From NCBI RefSeq assembly GCF_000718025.1, contig NZ_JODS01000005.1:186001-250000 (forward strand): a stretch of DNA of 64,000 bases. Reading direction: 5' to 3'. A program made the position numbers and the translations under genes. How positions within the stretch are numbered: the first letter of the stretch is position 1; each line of letters opens with the position of its first letter. The notes below the pieces were generated by a model that made no database searches, was not told where the DNA came from, and saw nothing but the letters and a program-made list of their open reading frames with translations. This DNA comes from Kitasatospora purpeofusca. Lineage in GTDB: Bacteria; Actinomycetota; Actinomycetes; Streptomycetales; Streptomycetaceae. This document shows, one piece after another, positions 1 through 8,909 of this stretch.

Positions 1-132
1 CTCCAGGACACCCCGCAGCAGCTCGTCCGCTCTGCGGAACACCCTCTCGGCCCCCAGCCCCGCTCCGGCCAGCTCCCGCAGCCCCTCGATCGCCTGCTGA
101 GCCGCCACCCCGCGTGCCCCACGTGATCCCAT
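1..132 (-). CDS. N-terminal fragment of an unidentified protein, cut by the window edge
   Basis: An ATG at 132-130 on the minus strand opens a frame that runs off the left end of the window (44 codons seen). The visible residues are helix-prone and rich in Ala, Arg, Leu and Glu, beginning MGSRGARG and containing GLRELAGAG. The frame is GC-biased like its neighbours, so it is probably a real gene start. It faces the same way as the downstream corA gene at 329. Too little is visible to name a family; a helical regulator N terminus is possible, but that is a guess. Confidence 0.45.
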   Translation of the reverse strand, partial: MGSRGARGVAAQQAIEGLRELAGAGLGAERVFRRADELLRGVLE

Positions 133-328
133 GCGCCGGAAACTAACACGCACACCGACCACCCGCCCATGCCCCGCCGGACGGATCCGCCCTCCCCCTC
201 CGGACGGTCCCCGACCCCTCTCCCCTCATCCTCCGGTCGCCCCCCACCCCGACACCGACCCCGGGGTGGACCACCGCGGCGGGGGGGACCGGCCCCCCGG
301 TTCCCCCCGCCGCCAACTACCCGAGCCG

Positions 329-1501
329 TTACAGCCAGTTGCGGCGCTTGAAGATCAAGTAGAGGCTCGTGCAGACGAGGGCCATGAGGGCGATCGCGAA
401 GGGGTAGCCGAAGGCCCACTTGAGTTCGGGCATGTCGGTGAAGTTCATGCCGTAGACGGTGCCGATCAGGGTCGGGGCGAAGAGGATGGCGGCCCAGGAG
501 GAGATCTTCTTGATCTCGTCGTTCTGGACGTGGCCGGCTTCGGCGAGCTGCTTCATCTCCTCGTTCTGGCGCTGGGAGACCAGGGTGGCGTTGACGGTGA
601 GGATGTTCTGGAGCATCTGGCGGAAGCCGTCGACGCGCTCGGCCGCGTAGGTGGCGTGGTCGGCGACGTCGCGCAGGTAGCGGCGGAGTTCCTCGTCGGT
701 GCCGTACTTCTCGAAGCCGGCCTCCAGGCTCTGCATGATCTCCAGCAGGGGCCGGGTGGCGCGCTGGAACTCGATGACCTCGCGGGAGAGTTCGTAGATG
801 CGCCGGGAGACCTGCGGGTCACCGCCGAAGACCTCGGTCTCGATCTCGTCGATGTCGTGCTGGAGGCCGGCGATGACCGGGGCGTAGCCGTCCACCACGG
901 CGTCCAGGACGGCGTAGAGCACGGCCTCGGGGCCGAGGGCCAGGAGTTCGGGGTCGGCCTCCAGGCGGCGGCGGACGGCGGAGAGGTCGGGGGCCTGGGA
1001 GTGGCGGACGGTGAGGACGAAGTCGGGGCCGACGAAGAGGTGGATCTCGCCGAAGTCGACCTCCTCCACGTCGTCCAGGTAGCGGGCGGCGCGCAGCACC
1101 ACGAAGAGGGTGTCGCCGTAGCGCTCCAGCTTGGGGCGCTGGTGGGCCACGATGGCGTCCTCGACGGCCAGTTCGTGCAGGTTGAACCGCTCGGCGGCTT
1201 CCAGCAGCTGGGCCTCGGCCGGGCGGTAGAGCCCGATCCAGGCCATGGTGCCGGGCTTGCCGGGCAGTTCGCGGTAGACGCCGGCGAGGTCGGTGGCGGA
1301 GGCGAGCCGGTGGCCGTCGCAGTAGACGCCGGCGTCGACGACGGAGCGCTCCAGGCTCACGTGCTCGACCGGCTGGTCGGGGCGCGGGTCCATCGAGTGC
1401 TCGGGGGCGGGCTGGGCGGGCGTGGTGCCGCCGGCCGGGTTGGTGGGACGGGTGAAGGGGAGCTTGCTCGCACGCACTGCGCGCACACGCCAGTCGGACA
1501 T
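329..1501 (-). CDS. corA: CorA-family magnesium/cobalt transporter
   Basis: Predicted 390-residue CorA channel that lets Mg2+ or Co2+ into the cell. The decisive signature is the YGMNF motif near the C terminus, followed by a second hydrophobic helix and a basic tail ending KRRNWL, the normal two-helix ending of CorA. The long N-terminal part is the cytoplasmic metal-sensing funnel domain, with a helical stretch around the middle (ISRRIYELSREVIEFQR type). I chose the ATG at 1501 (MSDWRV) because GGAGG lies 9-10 bases upstream; the open frame extends further to 1681 but that part is Pro/Arg-rich and has no ribosome site. It stands alone with a long non-coding leader upstream. Family assignment is secure; substrate preference is not visible. 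Confidence 0.93.
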   Translation of the reverse strand: MSDWRVRAVRASKLPFTRPTNPAGGTTPAQPAPEHSMDPRPDQPVEHVSLERSVVDAGVYCDGHRLASATDLAGVYRELPGKPGTMAWIGLYRPAEAQLLEAAERFNLHELAVEDAIVAHQRPKLERYGDTLFVVLRAARYLDDVEEVDFGEIHLFVGPDFVLTVRHSQAPDLSAVRRRLEADPELLALGPEAVLYAVLDAVVDGYAPVIAGLQHDIDEIETEVFGGDPQVSRRIYELSREVIEFQRATRPLLEIMQSLEAGFEKYGTDEELRRYLRDVADHATYAAERVDGFRQMLQNILTVNATLVSQRQNEEMKQLAEAGHVQNDEIKKISSWAAILFAPTLIGTVYGMNFTDMPELKWAFGYPFAIALMALVCTSLYLIFKRRNWL

Positions 1502-2300
1502 GACGGGGTACCTCCGCGGTTCGGGGGCCGCCGCACCGGACACAGCAGGTCGGGGGTGCGGGGCAGGCGGGGGGCGCCCGGTCGTCCTCCACCGCGCACG
1601 GCGCCCTGGCCGCGCGGCGCGCCGGGTCAGCGGCGGGCGGTGCGACGGCGTGGGTCGGGAGCGGTACGGGAGGAGGGGCACCGGGTGCCGGGAGAAGTGA
1701 GGGACGTCCTGGGGAGGGGCCTACTTCGACCCGGACTACTACTGCACTCCATCGCTCTCACCTCCTCGCCGTCGGGACGCCCGTGCGGGTCGCCGTAACC
1801 GGGTCATCAGAAGGGTCCACACCGCCGAGCGGGCGCGCAGGGGCGCCGCAGCGTCGGGTGGGCACCCCTTGATCTCGTCAGAGCTTTGGCACGCCACGGC
1901 GTAGCACCCGGGATGGTCCCGAGGGGTGCAGCCACTTGGGGTCACCCCTTAGGCCGGGGAGACCTGTCCTGACCCTGGGCGTCTCTCGACGTCGTGGGGT
2001 CAGTGGCCTGTGTCCATGGCGACGCCTCACCGAACGAGGTGCCTTCACAACCTCCTCGAGTCTAGTACCCGCTGGAGGGGTGCTTCGACCAGGGGTGCGG
2101 CCACGAGTCGGCGCGGAGCGCACGACGGTCGATGCGCGGACCGCGCCGAGGGCTCGTGCGGGCGGTCCGCGCCCCGGTCGCGGACCGGCGCACACCGGTC
2201 GGAGGAAGGGTCAGTTCGCCTGCCGGGCACCGCGGTTCGCCTCCCCTCGGCGCCGGGGCCCGCGGTCGGCGGCCGCGCACCGCCCCCTACCCTTCATGCC
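1502..2300. other. 800-bp intergenic region, no convincing gene
   Basis: Lies between corA (minus) and the monooxygenase gene (plus). Open frames here (for example 1739-1945 minus and 1878-2195 minus) have neither ribosome sites nor recognisable protein content. The octamer AGGGGTGC occurs at 1922-1929, 2076-2083 and 2091-2098, and as its complement at 1862-1869. An 11-bp palindrome GGGGTCACCCC sits near 1939-1949. These could be regulatory sites for the two flanking genes; no function is shown. Confidence 0.5.
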
Positions 2301-3647
2301 ATGGCTTCCTTGGAGACCGGCCCCGGGCGGGGCACGGCGGTGGTGATCGGCGGCGGTCTGGCGGGCACGCTGGCGGCCTGGGCGCTGCGCGGCGCCGCCG
2401 AGCGGATCGTGGTGGTGGAGCGGGACCGGTACCCGGAGGGGCCGGACTTCCGGGCGGGGCTGCCGCACGGGAGGCATCCGCACCTGCTGCTGGAGGCCGG
2501 GCACCGGGTGCTGGAGGAGCTGATGCCCGGCACCTGGGAGGAGCTGCGGGCGGCGGGCGCCGTGCGGGTGGCCCTCTCCGGTGATCTGCGGTGGCTGAGC
2601 GCGGCCGGGTGGATGGCCGAGTACCCGGCCGAGCTGGCGTTCTACTCGTGCACCCGGCCGGTGCTGGACACCGTGGTGCTGGAGCGGGTCAGGACCGAGC
2701 CGTCGATCGAGTTCCTGGAGGGGACGGAGGTGGTGGGGCTGACCGGCTCGGCGGCCGCCGTGACCGGGGTCCGGGTGCGGGAGCGCGGGCACGGCGCCGA
2801 CCCGAAGGCCGTCCGGGAGCTGCCCGCCGAGCTGGTGGTCGAGGCCGGCGGCCGGACCTCGGCGATGGGCGGCTGGCTGCGGGAGCTCGGCTGCCCGCCG
2901 CCGCCCGAGGAGCGGGTGGACGCGGGCGTCGTCTACGCGACCCGGATCTTCCGGCGCCCGGCCGACGCCCCCGCCGACTGGTCGGCGCTGTATCTGCAGT
3001 GCAGGGCGCCGGACACGCCGTACCTGGGGGTGCTGCTGCCGGTCGAGGGCGACCGGTGGATCGTCGGCGTCGGCGGGATGCGCGGGGGCGAGCCGGCACC
3101 CGGCGAGGCCGGGTTCGCCCGGCAGCTGGAACTGCTGCGCGATCCGCGGATGCGGGAGGCACTGGCCGGCGCGGAGCCGCTCGGCGCGGTACGCGGCTTC
3201 GTGCCCGGTCCGGGCGTGCGGCGGCACTACGAGCAGCGCTCGCCGGAGGGGCTGGTGGTGGTCGGGGACGCCGCCTGCACCTTCAACCCGGTCTACGGGC
3301 AGGGCATTTCGGTGGCGGCGCTGGAGGCCCGGGAGCTGCGGCGGGCCGCGCTGCGGTACGGCGGGATCGGGCCCGCGACGGCCCGGGCGGCGCGGCGGGC
3401 GGTGGCGGCGGTGTCGAAGAACGCCTGGGCGATGTCCTCCGCGGAGGACGTGCGCTTCGCGGCGACGACGGGCGGGCCGTCCGGGGCGCTGCTCCGCGCG
3501 CAGCACCGCTTCCTGGACCGGGTGCTGGCCGGCGCGGCGAGCGACCCGCGGGTCACGGCGGTGTTCCACGAGGTGATGTCGCTGGTCGCCCCGCCGACGG
3601 CGCTGTTCCGGCCGTCGGTCCTGACGGCGGTGCTGCGCAGCGGCTGA
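2301..3647 (+). CDS. FAD-dependent monooxygenase/oxidoreductase
   Basis: 448-residue flavoprotein. Residues about 10-25 carry the Rossmann FAD motif VVIGGGLAGTLAAWAL, and around residue 320 the second FAD motif GDAACTFNPVYGQG contacts the ribityl chain; both are typical of the PHBH/squalene-epoxidase-like group. A PHGRHPHLLLEAG segment after the first motif is common in streptomycete members of this group. The ATG at 2301 is chosen because the FAD motif follows at once; TACCCT at 2288-2293 would put the transcription start at about the ATG, so the message may be leaderless. Convergent with the ATP-grasp gene downstream. The substrate cannot be told: aromatic, terpenoid or lipid hydroxylation or epoxidation are all possible. 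Confidence 0.85.
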   Translation: MASLETGPGRGTAVVIGGGLAGTLAAWALRGAAERIVVVERDRYPEGPDFRAGLPHGRHPHLLLEAGHRVLEELMPGTWEELRAAGAVRVALSGDLRWLSAAGWMAEYPAELAFYSCTRPVLDTVVLERVRTEPSIEFLEGTEVVGLTGSAAAVTGVRVRERGHGADPKAVRELPAELVVEAGGRTSAMGGWLRELGCPPPPEERVDAGVVYATRIFRRPADAPADWSALYLQCRAPDTPYLGVLLPVEGDRWIVGVGGMRGGEPAPGEAGFARQLELLRDPRMREALAGAEPLGAVRGFVPGPGVRRHYEQRSPEGLVVVGDAACTFNPVYGQGISVAALEARELRRAALRYGGIGPATARAARRAVAAVSKNAWAMSSAEDVRFAATTGGPSGALLRAQHRFLDRVLAGAASDPRVTAVFHEVMSLVAPPTALFRPSVLTAVLRSG

Positions 3648-3671
3648 GCGGGGAGCCGGCCGGAGCGAGCG

Positions 3672-3703
3672 GGGGCAAAACAGGGGCAAGGGGCAAGGGG
3701 CAA
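3672..3703. repeat. Short tandem GGGGCAA repeat between convergent genes
   Basis: Four near-identical units of GGGGCAA lie in the 66-bp gap between the monooxygenase and ATP-grasp stop codons. Three are directly contiguous. No hairpin is formed, so it does not look like an ordinary terminator. Confidence 0.6.
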
Positions 3704-3713
3704 CCGGTGCCGG

Positions 3714-4664
3714 TCAGGCGGTCGGCCCGAGGTGGGCGGCCACGTACGGCACGGCGACCGCCTCCAGCGCGCCGGGCGAGCCGAACGCCGGGTGGACGTT
3801 GACCTCGAAGACCGCCCCGCCGCTCTCCCCCGCGAGGTCGACCGCCGCGAAGGGCAGCCCGACCGAGCGGGTGGCCGCGACCGCCAGCTCCGCCAGCCCG
3901 GCGGGCAGCGCCTCGACCGGCAGCGGGGTGGAGACGGCGCCCCGGGCGAGGTTGCACGGCTGGTCCGGGTCGTCCTGCACGTGTTCGACGGCGCGCAGCG
4001 CCCGGCCGGCGAGCACGGTCACCCGGTACTGGTGGCGCCGGCCGTCCGCGGTGAAGTTGCGGGCGTCGGCGGCGAGCAGCCAGGCGGTACCGGCCTCGGC
4101 GTAGCACTCGGCCGCCTCGGCGAGCTGGGCGCGGGTGGTGACGTGGAAGACGTCCTGCCCGCTCATGCCGAGGGCCGGGCGGGCCCAGACGTCGCCGCCG
4201 AGCCGTTCGAACACCTCGGCCGCCTCGGCCCGGGTGGGCCGGGAGAGCGTGACCGTGGGCATCTGGCGGACGCCGTCCCTGGTGAAGCACTCGACGGTGA
4301 GGCGCTTGTCGGTGGCCGCCCGCCAGCCGTCGGCGGCGGTGCCGAGCGAGCGGACCCCGTGTTCGCGCAACAGCCGCTGGCAGTCGACGATTTCGTGGCG
4401 GCGGTGCGGCGGTATCTCGTACAGGAGCACCGTCCTGGCGGTCACCGCGAGGCCCTCGGCGGGGACTTCGAGGGCGACCCCGTCACCGGTGCCGCGCACC
4501 CGTCCGCCACCGGCGGGTCCGTCCGCGCCGCCGCTCATGAAGTGCCGAGCGTCGAGGAGGAACGGCGCCTGCCCGGTCAGCCGTCGCACCGCGGTGGCCA
4601 GCGCCTCCCGGCTGCCCTCGGTCGAGCCGTGATCGGTCATCAGAACGAGCTCGCTGCGCCCCAT
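3714..4664 (-). CDS. ATP-grasp (RimK-like) ligase
   Basis: About 316 residues. The C-terminal half has the ATP-grasp look: FAAVDLAGESGG followed by FEVNVHPAFG, matching the metal-binding DxxG...E-N-x-H/N pattern of RimK-type carboxylate-amine ligases, with the lid segment VWARPALGMSGQDVFHVTTR before it. Such enzymes join a carboxylate to an amine using ATP, often on peptides or small metabolites. The start is uncertain: ATG at 4664 (MGRSELVL) is used, but no clear ribosome site precedes it, and MTDHG (4640), MFHG (4679) and TTG (4700) are alternatives. It is divergent from the ABC-F gene, with a 10-bp palindrome GGACATGTCC at 4685-4694 between them. No precursor-peptide gene is visible beside it. 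Confidence 0.75.
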   Translation of the reverse strand: MGRSELVLMTDHGSTEGSREALATAVRRLTGQAPFLLDARHFMSGGADGPAGGGRVRGTGDGVALEVPAEGLAVTARTVLLYEIPPHRRHEIVDCQRLLREHGVRSLGTAADGWRAATDKRLTVECFTRDGVRQMPTVTLSRPTRAEAAEVFERLGGDVWARPALGMSGQDVFHVTTRAQLAEAAECYAEAGTAWLLAADARNFTADGRRHQYRVTVLAGRALRAVEHVQDDPDQPCNLARGAVSTPLPVEALPAGLAELAVAATRSVGLPFAAVDLAGESGGAVFEVNVHPAFGSPGALEAVAVPYVAAHLGPTA

Positions 4665-4783
4665 GGCCCCATGGAACATGTCGCGGACATGTCCAGGCAA
4701 GGGATTCCCGGAACTTGCCCGCGGAAGGTGCTTCGGGAAAATTCGCGTGTGCCCGAACGGTGCCGCGGGTTAACCTCGGCGCC

Positions 4784-4807
4784 ATGTCGACGCCCCGCAT
4801 CTCCTAG
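4784..4807 (+). CDS. Seven-codon upstream ORF (leader peptide) of the ABC-F gene
   Basis: ATG-TCG-ACG-CCC-CGC-ATC-TCC-TAG encodes MSTPRIS. A -10-like TAACCT at 4771-4776 would start transcription at about 4783, so this ORF would be read from a leaderless end. It lies 60 bp before the ABC-F start, with a hairpin immediately after its stop codon. Short leader ORFs control antibiotic-resistance ABC-F genes by ribosome-mediated attenuation in several bacteria; applying that here is inference. Confidence 0.45.
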   Translation: MSTPRIS

Positions 4808-4846
4808 CTGACGGACCCACCACCACGCCACCCGTGTGTCCATCAG
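4808..4846 (+). promoter_or_regulatory. Possible attenuator hairpin upstream of the ABC-F gene
   Basis: Arms CTGACGGAC (4808-4816) and GTCCATCAG (4838-4846) pair 8 of 9 bases and begin exactly after the stop of the seven-codon leader ORF. The loop is 21 bases, C-rich and unstructured. There is no U run, so if it works it is more likely to hide or expose the ABC-F ribosome site at about 4855 than to end transcription. Confidence 0.35.
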
Positions 4847-4867
4847 TCGTTACGGAGCGTCACCTTC

Positions 4868-6469
<1,602 letters not shown>

Positions 6470-6498
6470 CCCCGGTCGGGGCGGGTCCGGTCGGGGCG

Positions 6499-6525
6499 GG
6501 GAGGCCGGTCCGGGACCGGCCTCCC
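6499..6525 (+). terminator. Hairpin after the ABC-F gene
   Basis: A 13-bp perfect inverted repeat with a one-base centre (GGGAGGCCGGTCC / GGACCGGCCTCCC) lies 30 bp past the stop codon. The 16-bp right flank (6513-6528) is repeated directly at 6527-6542. No T run, as usual for streptomycete terminators. Confidence 0.65.
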
Positions 6526-6550
6526 TGGACCGGCCTCCCTGGAAAGCCGG

Positions 6551-6580
6551 TTGGCGGGCCGGGGCGGCCGCTGCTAGATT
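6551..6580 (+). promoter_or_regulatory. Candidate promoter for the leader ORF and hydrolase gene
   Basis: TTGGCG (6551-6556) and TAGATT (6575-6580) are spaced by 18 bases. Transcription would start at about 6587, about 30 bases before the GTG of the 17-residue leader ORF. Confidence 0.45.
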
Positions 6581-6617
6581 CCCGGTGGCCGTGCGAGAGA
6601 ACAAGGAGGTGGTACCC

Positions 6618-6671
6618 GTGAACGTTGTATCGACATGGGTGCTCCCCTCCGGGGTCATGGTCGGGCGATAG
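6618..6671 (+). CDS. 17-residue leader peptide with a near-perfect ribosome site
   Basis: GTG at 6618 is preceded by AAGGAGGT, a perfect anti-16S match, seven bases away. It encodes MNVVSTWVLPSGVMVGR. The codons are unlike the neighbours: GTT, GTA and ACA appear within the first six, although this genome avoids A/T in third positions. A promoter lies about 40 bases upstream and a hairpin (6679-6702) lies between its stop and the ribosome site of the hydrolase at 6716. It looks like a translated leader, but I do not recognise a family. Confidence 0.5.
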   Translation: MNVVSTWVLPSGVMVGR

Positions 6672-6678
6672 GTCGTCC

Positions 6679-6702
6679 GGGAGCGCCTTCAAGAGCACTC
6701 CC
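6679..6702 (+). promoter_or_regulatory. Hairpin between leader ORF and hydrolase gene
   Basis: Arms GGGAGCGC (6679-6686) and GCACTCCC (6695-6702) pair 7 of 8 bases around an 8-base loop. The right arm ends directly before GAAAGG, the ribosome site of the hydrolase. It could couple leader translation to hydrolase translation. Confidence 0.35.
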
Positions 6703-6715
6703 GAAAGGCACGACC

Positions 6716-7453
6716 ATGCGATTCACCTCCGAGCAGCGCCTCGACGACGGTGTCCTCGAACGCGAATTCACCCTCGACGGGATCCCCGGCATCCTCTGGA
6801 CGCCGGCGTCCGCCTCCCCCTCCGCACCGGTGCCGCTGATCCTGCTCGGCCACCCCGGTGGACTGGAGCGGATGTACCCCCGACTGCTGGACCGGGCCCG
6901 GCAGTCCGTGGCGGACGGCTTCGCCGCGGCCACCGTCGAACTCCCAGGCAGCGGCGACCGGCCCCGGTCCGCCGTCACCGAACAGGCCCGCGCCGATATG
7001 CGCCGGGCCATGGCGGCCGGCGAACCGGTCGGCCCCGAGATCGTGGACCGGCTCGTCCTCCCCCTGGTCGAGCAGGCCGTCCCGGAGTGGCGGGCGGCCC
7101 TGGACGCCCTCCTCGCACTGCCCGGGATCGGCGGCCCGGTCGGGTACTCGGGGGGAGTGATCGCCATCGGCACCCGGCTGGCGCTCGTCGAGCCGCGGAT
7201 CGCGGCCGCCGTCCTGTTCGCGGGGAGCTTCGTGCCCGCGGCCACGTTGGAGGAGGCCCGCCGGGTCACCGTTCCGCTGCACGTCCTGCTGCAGTGGGAC
7301 GACGAGGGGAACGACCGGCAGGCGTCCCTGGACCTCTTCGACGCGTTCGGCTCCGCGGAGAAGACGCTGAACGCCAATCTCGGCGGGCACACCGGCGTCC
7401 CTCGGTTCGCGGGGGAGGCCGCGGCGCAGTTCTTCGGCCGGCACCTGAGGTGA
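6716..7453 (+). CDS. Alpha/beta hydrolase (dienelactone-hydrolase-like)
   Basis: 245 residues, cytoplasmic. The catalytic triad can be followed: oxyanion region GHPGG near residue 45, nucleophile elbow GYSGG (Ser) near residue 144, acid in the LLQWDDEGND strand near residue 200, and His in GGHTG near residue 223. Length and order fit single-domain serine hydrolases of the alpha/beta fold. The ATG at 6716 has GAAAGG upstream. It is preceded by a 17-residue leader ORF and hairpin, suggesting regulated translation. Substrate unknown. Convergent with the methyltransferase gene across a shared hairpin. Confidence 0.82.
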   Translation: MRFTSEQRLDDGVLEREFTLDGIPGILWTPASASPSAPVPLILLGHPGGLERMYPRLLDRARQSVADGFAAATVELPGSGDRPRSAVTEQARADMRRAMAAGEPVGPEIVDRLVLPLVEQAVPEWRAALDALLALPGIGGPVGYSGGVIAIGTRLALVEPRIAAAVLFAGSFVPAATLEEARRVTVPLHVLLQWDDEGNDRQASLDLFDAFGSAEKTLNANLGGHTGVPRFAGEAAAQFFGRHLR

Positions 7454-7505
7454 GGCCGGGCCGTCGGGGCGTCGGGGCCGCCGACGGACGCTGAGCGCCG
7501 CGCCT

Positions 7506-7538
7506 GAGGCCCGCGAGCCCTCAGGGCTTGCGGGCCTC
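7506..7538. terminator. Bidirectional hairpin at convergent hydrolase/methyltransferase ends
   Basis: Arms of 16 bp (7506-7521 and 7523-7538) pair with one G-T mismatch. The stop codon of the methyltransferase (7521-7523) sits at the tip, so the hairpin includes the last codons of that gene and can serve both strands. Confidence 0.7.
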
Positions 7539-8279
7539 GACCAGGAAGCGGGCGGAGTGGGCGACGAACGGCCCCTCCGCCCGGATCCGGGCGTCCAGTT
7601 CGCGCAGCCGCTCCCGGTGGGCGTCGACGGTGAACCCCGGCACCATCCAGATCACCTTGCGCAGGAACCACACCACCGCGCCGATGTCCCGGAACTCGAT
7701 CCGCAGCCGCTCCGAGCGCAGGTCGACCACTTCGAGACCGGCGGCCCGGGCGGCGTCCGCGTCGTCCTTCGGCCGCCGGGCCCGGCGCGCCTCCGGCTGC
7801 GGCCCGAGGAAGTACTCGACCAGTTCGAACACCGAGGCCGGTCCCACGTGCTGGGCCAGGTAGCTGCCGCCGGGGCGCAACACCCGGGCGATCTCGGACC
7901 ACCACACGGTCACCGGATGACGGCTGGTCACCAGGTCGAAGGAGCCGTCCGCGAAGGGCAGCGGCGGCTCGTCCGGGTCCGCCACCACGGCAGCGCCGAG
8001 CGGGTGCAGCAGCGCCGCCGCCTTGGCCACGTTCGGCGGCCACGACTCGGTGGCGACCATCGTCCGCGGGAAGCTCCCGGCCACCCCCGCCAGCACTTCG
8101 CCGCCCCCGGTCTGCACGTCCAGCGCCGCCGACACGTGTGCCAGCCGCTCGCCGAGCAGTCGCTGGTACCCCCAGGAGGGGCGCTCCTCGCTCGCCCGGC
8201 CGTCCAGCCAGGAGAAGTCCCAGCCGTCCACCGACGCCTCGGCCGCCTCGGCCACCAGTTCCTCGAACGTTCGCTCCAT
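7521..8279 (-). CDS. Class I SAM-dependent methyltransferase
   Basis: About 252 residues. After an N-terminal stretch rich in acidic and aromatic residues (DGWDFSWLDGRASEER) comes a Rossmann-like methyltransferase core: a QTGGGEVL glycine loop in the motif I position, an acidic end of strand 2, LPFADGSFDLVTSRHPVTVWW around strand 4, and IARVLRPGGSYLAQHVG for strand 5, as in the Methyltransf_11/UbiE-like family. The ATG at 8279 (MERTFEEL) is preferred because GGGAGAGG lies 9 bases upstream; the ATG at 8288 touches that site. Acceptor unknown. It is the last gene of a minus-strand run with the DinB-like and PlsC genes. Confidence 0.85.
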   Translation of the reverse strand: MERTFEELVAEAAEASVDGWDFSWLDGRASEERPSWGYQRLLGERLAHVSAALDVQTGGGEVLAGVAGSFPRTMVATESWPPNVAKAAALLHPLGAAVVADPDEPPLPFADGSFDLVTSRHPVTVWWSEIARVLRPGGSYLAQHVGPASVFELVEYFLGPQPEARRARRPKDDADAARAAGLEVVDLRSERLRIEFRDIGAVVWFLRKVIWMVPGFTVDAHRERLRELDARIRAEGPFVAHSARFLVEARKP

Positions 8280-8360
8280 GCCGTTCATCCTCTCCCGGCG
8301 CGCACCGGTCCGCCGCCGCGGCGGAGCCTTCCGCCGGAATCCGCCGCGGCGTCCGGCGGA

Positions 8361-8867
8361 TCAGTCCCCCGTGGTGCCGTCGAGCAGTTCGCGCAGGATG
8401 TCGAGGTGGCCGTTGTGGCGGGCGGTCTCCTCGGTGAGGTGGAGGAGGATCCAGCGCAGGTCCACGTGCAGACCGTTGCGGACCGGCCGCTTCGCCCGGT
8501 CGGCCAGGTCGCTCGCGGCGACCAGCTCGCGGTAGCGGGCGCTCTGTTCGGCGTACTCGTCGAGCAGCTGCGGCAGCGGGAAGTCGACGGCGATCCGCAT
8601 CTCGCGGTCGGGGTCCTCCTCCGTCCAGGGGCCCTGGTCCTCCTCGCCGAGGAAGACCACCTGGAACCAGTAGTACTCGACCCAGCGGAGGTGGTTCACC
8701 AGTCCGCTCAGGGTCATCAGCGGGGAACCCGGCAGGAGTGCCCTGCGCGCGTTCTCCGGGGAGACGCCCTCGCACTTGGCGCGGGTGGTGTCACGGGCGT
8801 AGTCGAGGAACGTGGTCAGCTGTGTGCGCTCGTCCCAGGCGGGAGGCGTGTCGTCGATTCTGGTCAT
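8361..8867 (-). CDS. DinB-family (DUF664) protein, possible mycothiol-dependent enzyme
   Basis: 168 residues forming a predicted four-helix bundle. Conserved features of the DinB/DUF664 group are visible: the segment LSGLVNHLRWVEYYWF with the first metal His, and the C-terminal LTEETARHNGHLDILREL with the paired HxxxH ligands. The conserved T-x-L-D-Y-x-R-x-T opening of this actinobacterial subgroup is also present. Members are nickel or zinc proteins, and some transfer mycothiol, bacillithiol or glutathione. No catalytic claim can be made for this one. The ATG at 8867 leaves a 42-bp gap to the upstream PlsC gene, so the two may share a transcript. Confidence 0.82.
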   Translation of the reverse strand: MTRIDDTPPAWDERTQLTTFLDYARDTTRAKCEGVSPENARRALLPGSPLMTLSGLVNHLRWVEYYWFQVVFLGEEDQGPWTEEDPDREMRIAVDFPLPQLLDEYAEQSARYRELVAASDLADRAKRPVRNGLHVDLRWILLHLTEETARHNGHLDILRELLDGTTGD

Positions 8868-8909
8868 CGTGGGACAGCATTCCCAATCGCACCGACGCTG
8901 TCGACGGGT

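Noticed and set aside
1739..2195. Minus-strand small frames in the corA upstream region.
   Set aside because: No ribosome sites, Arg/Pro-rich translation and no codon bias that fits a gene.
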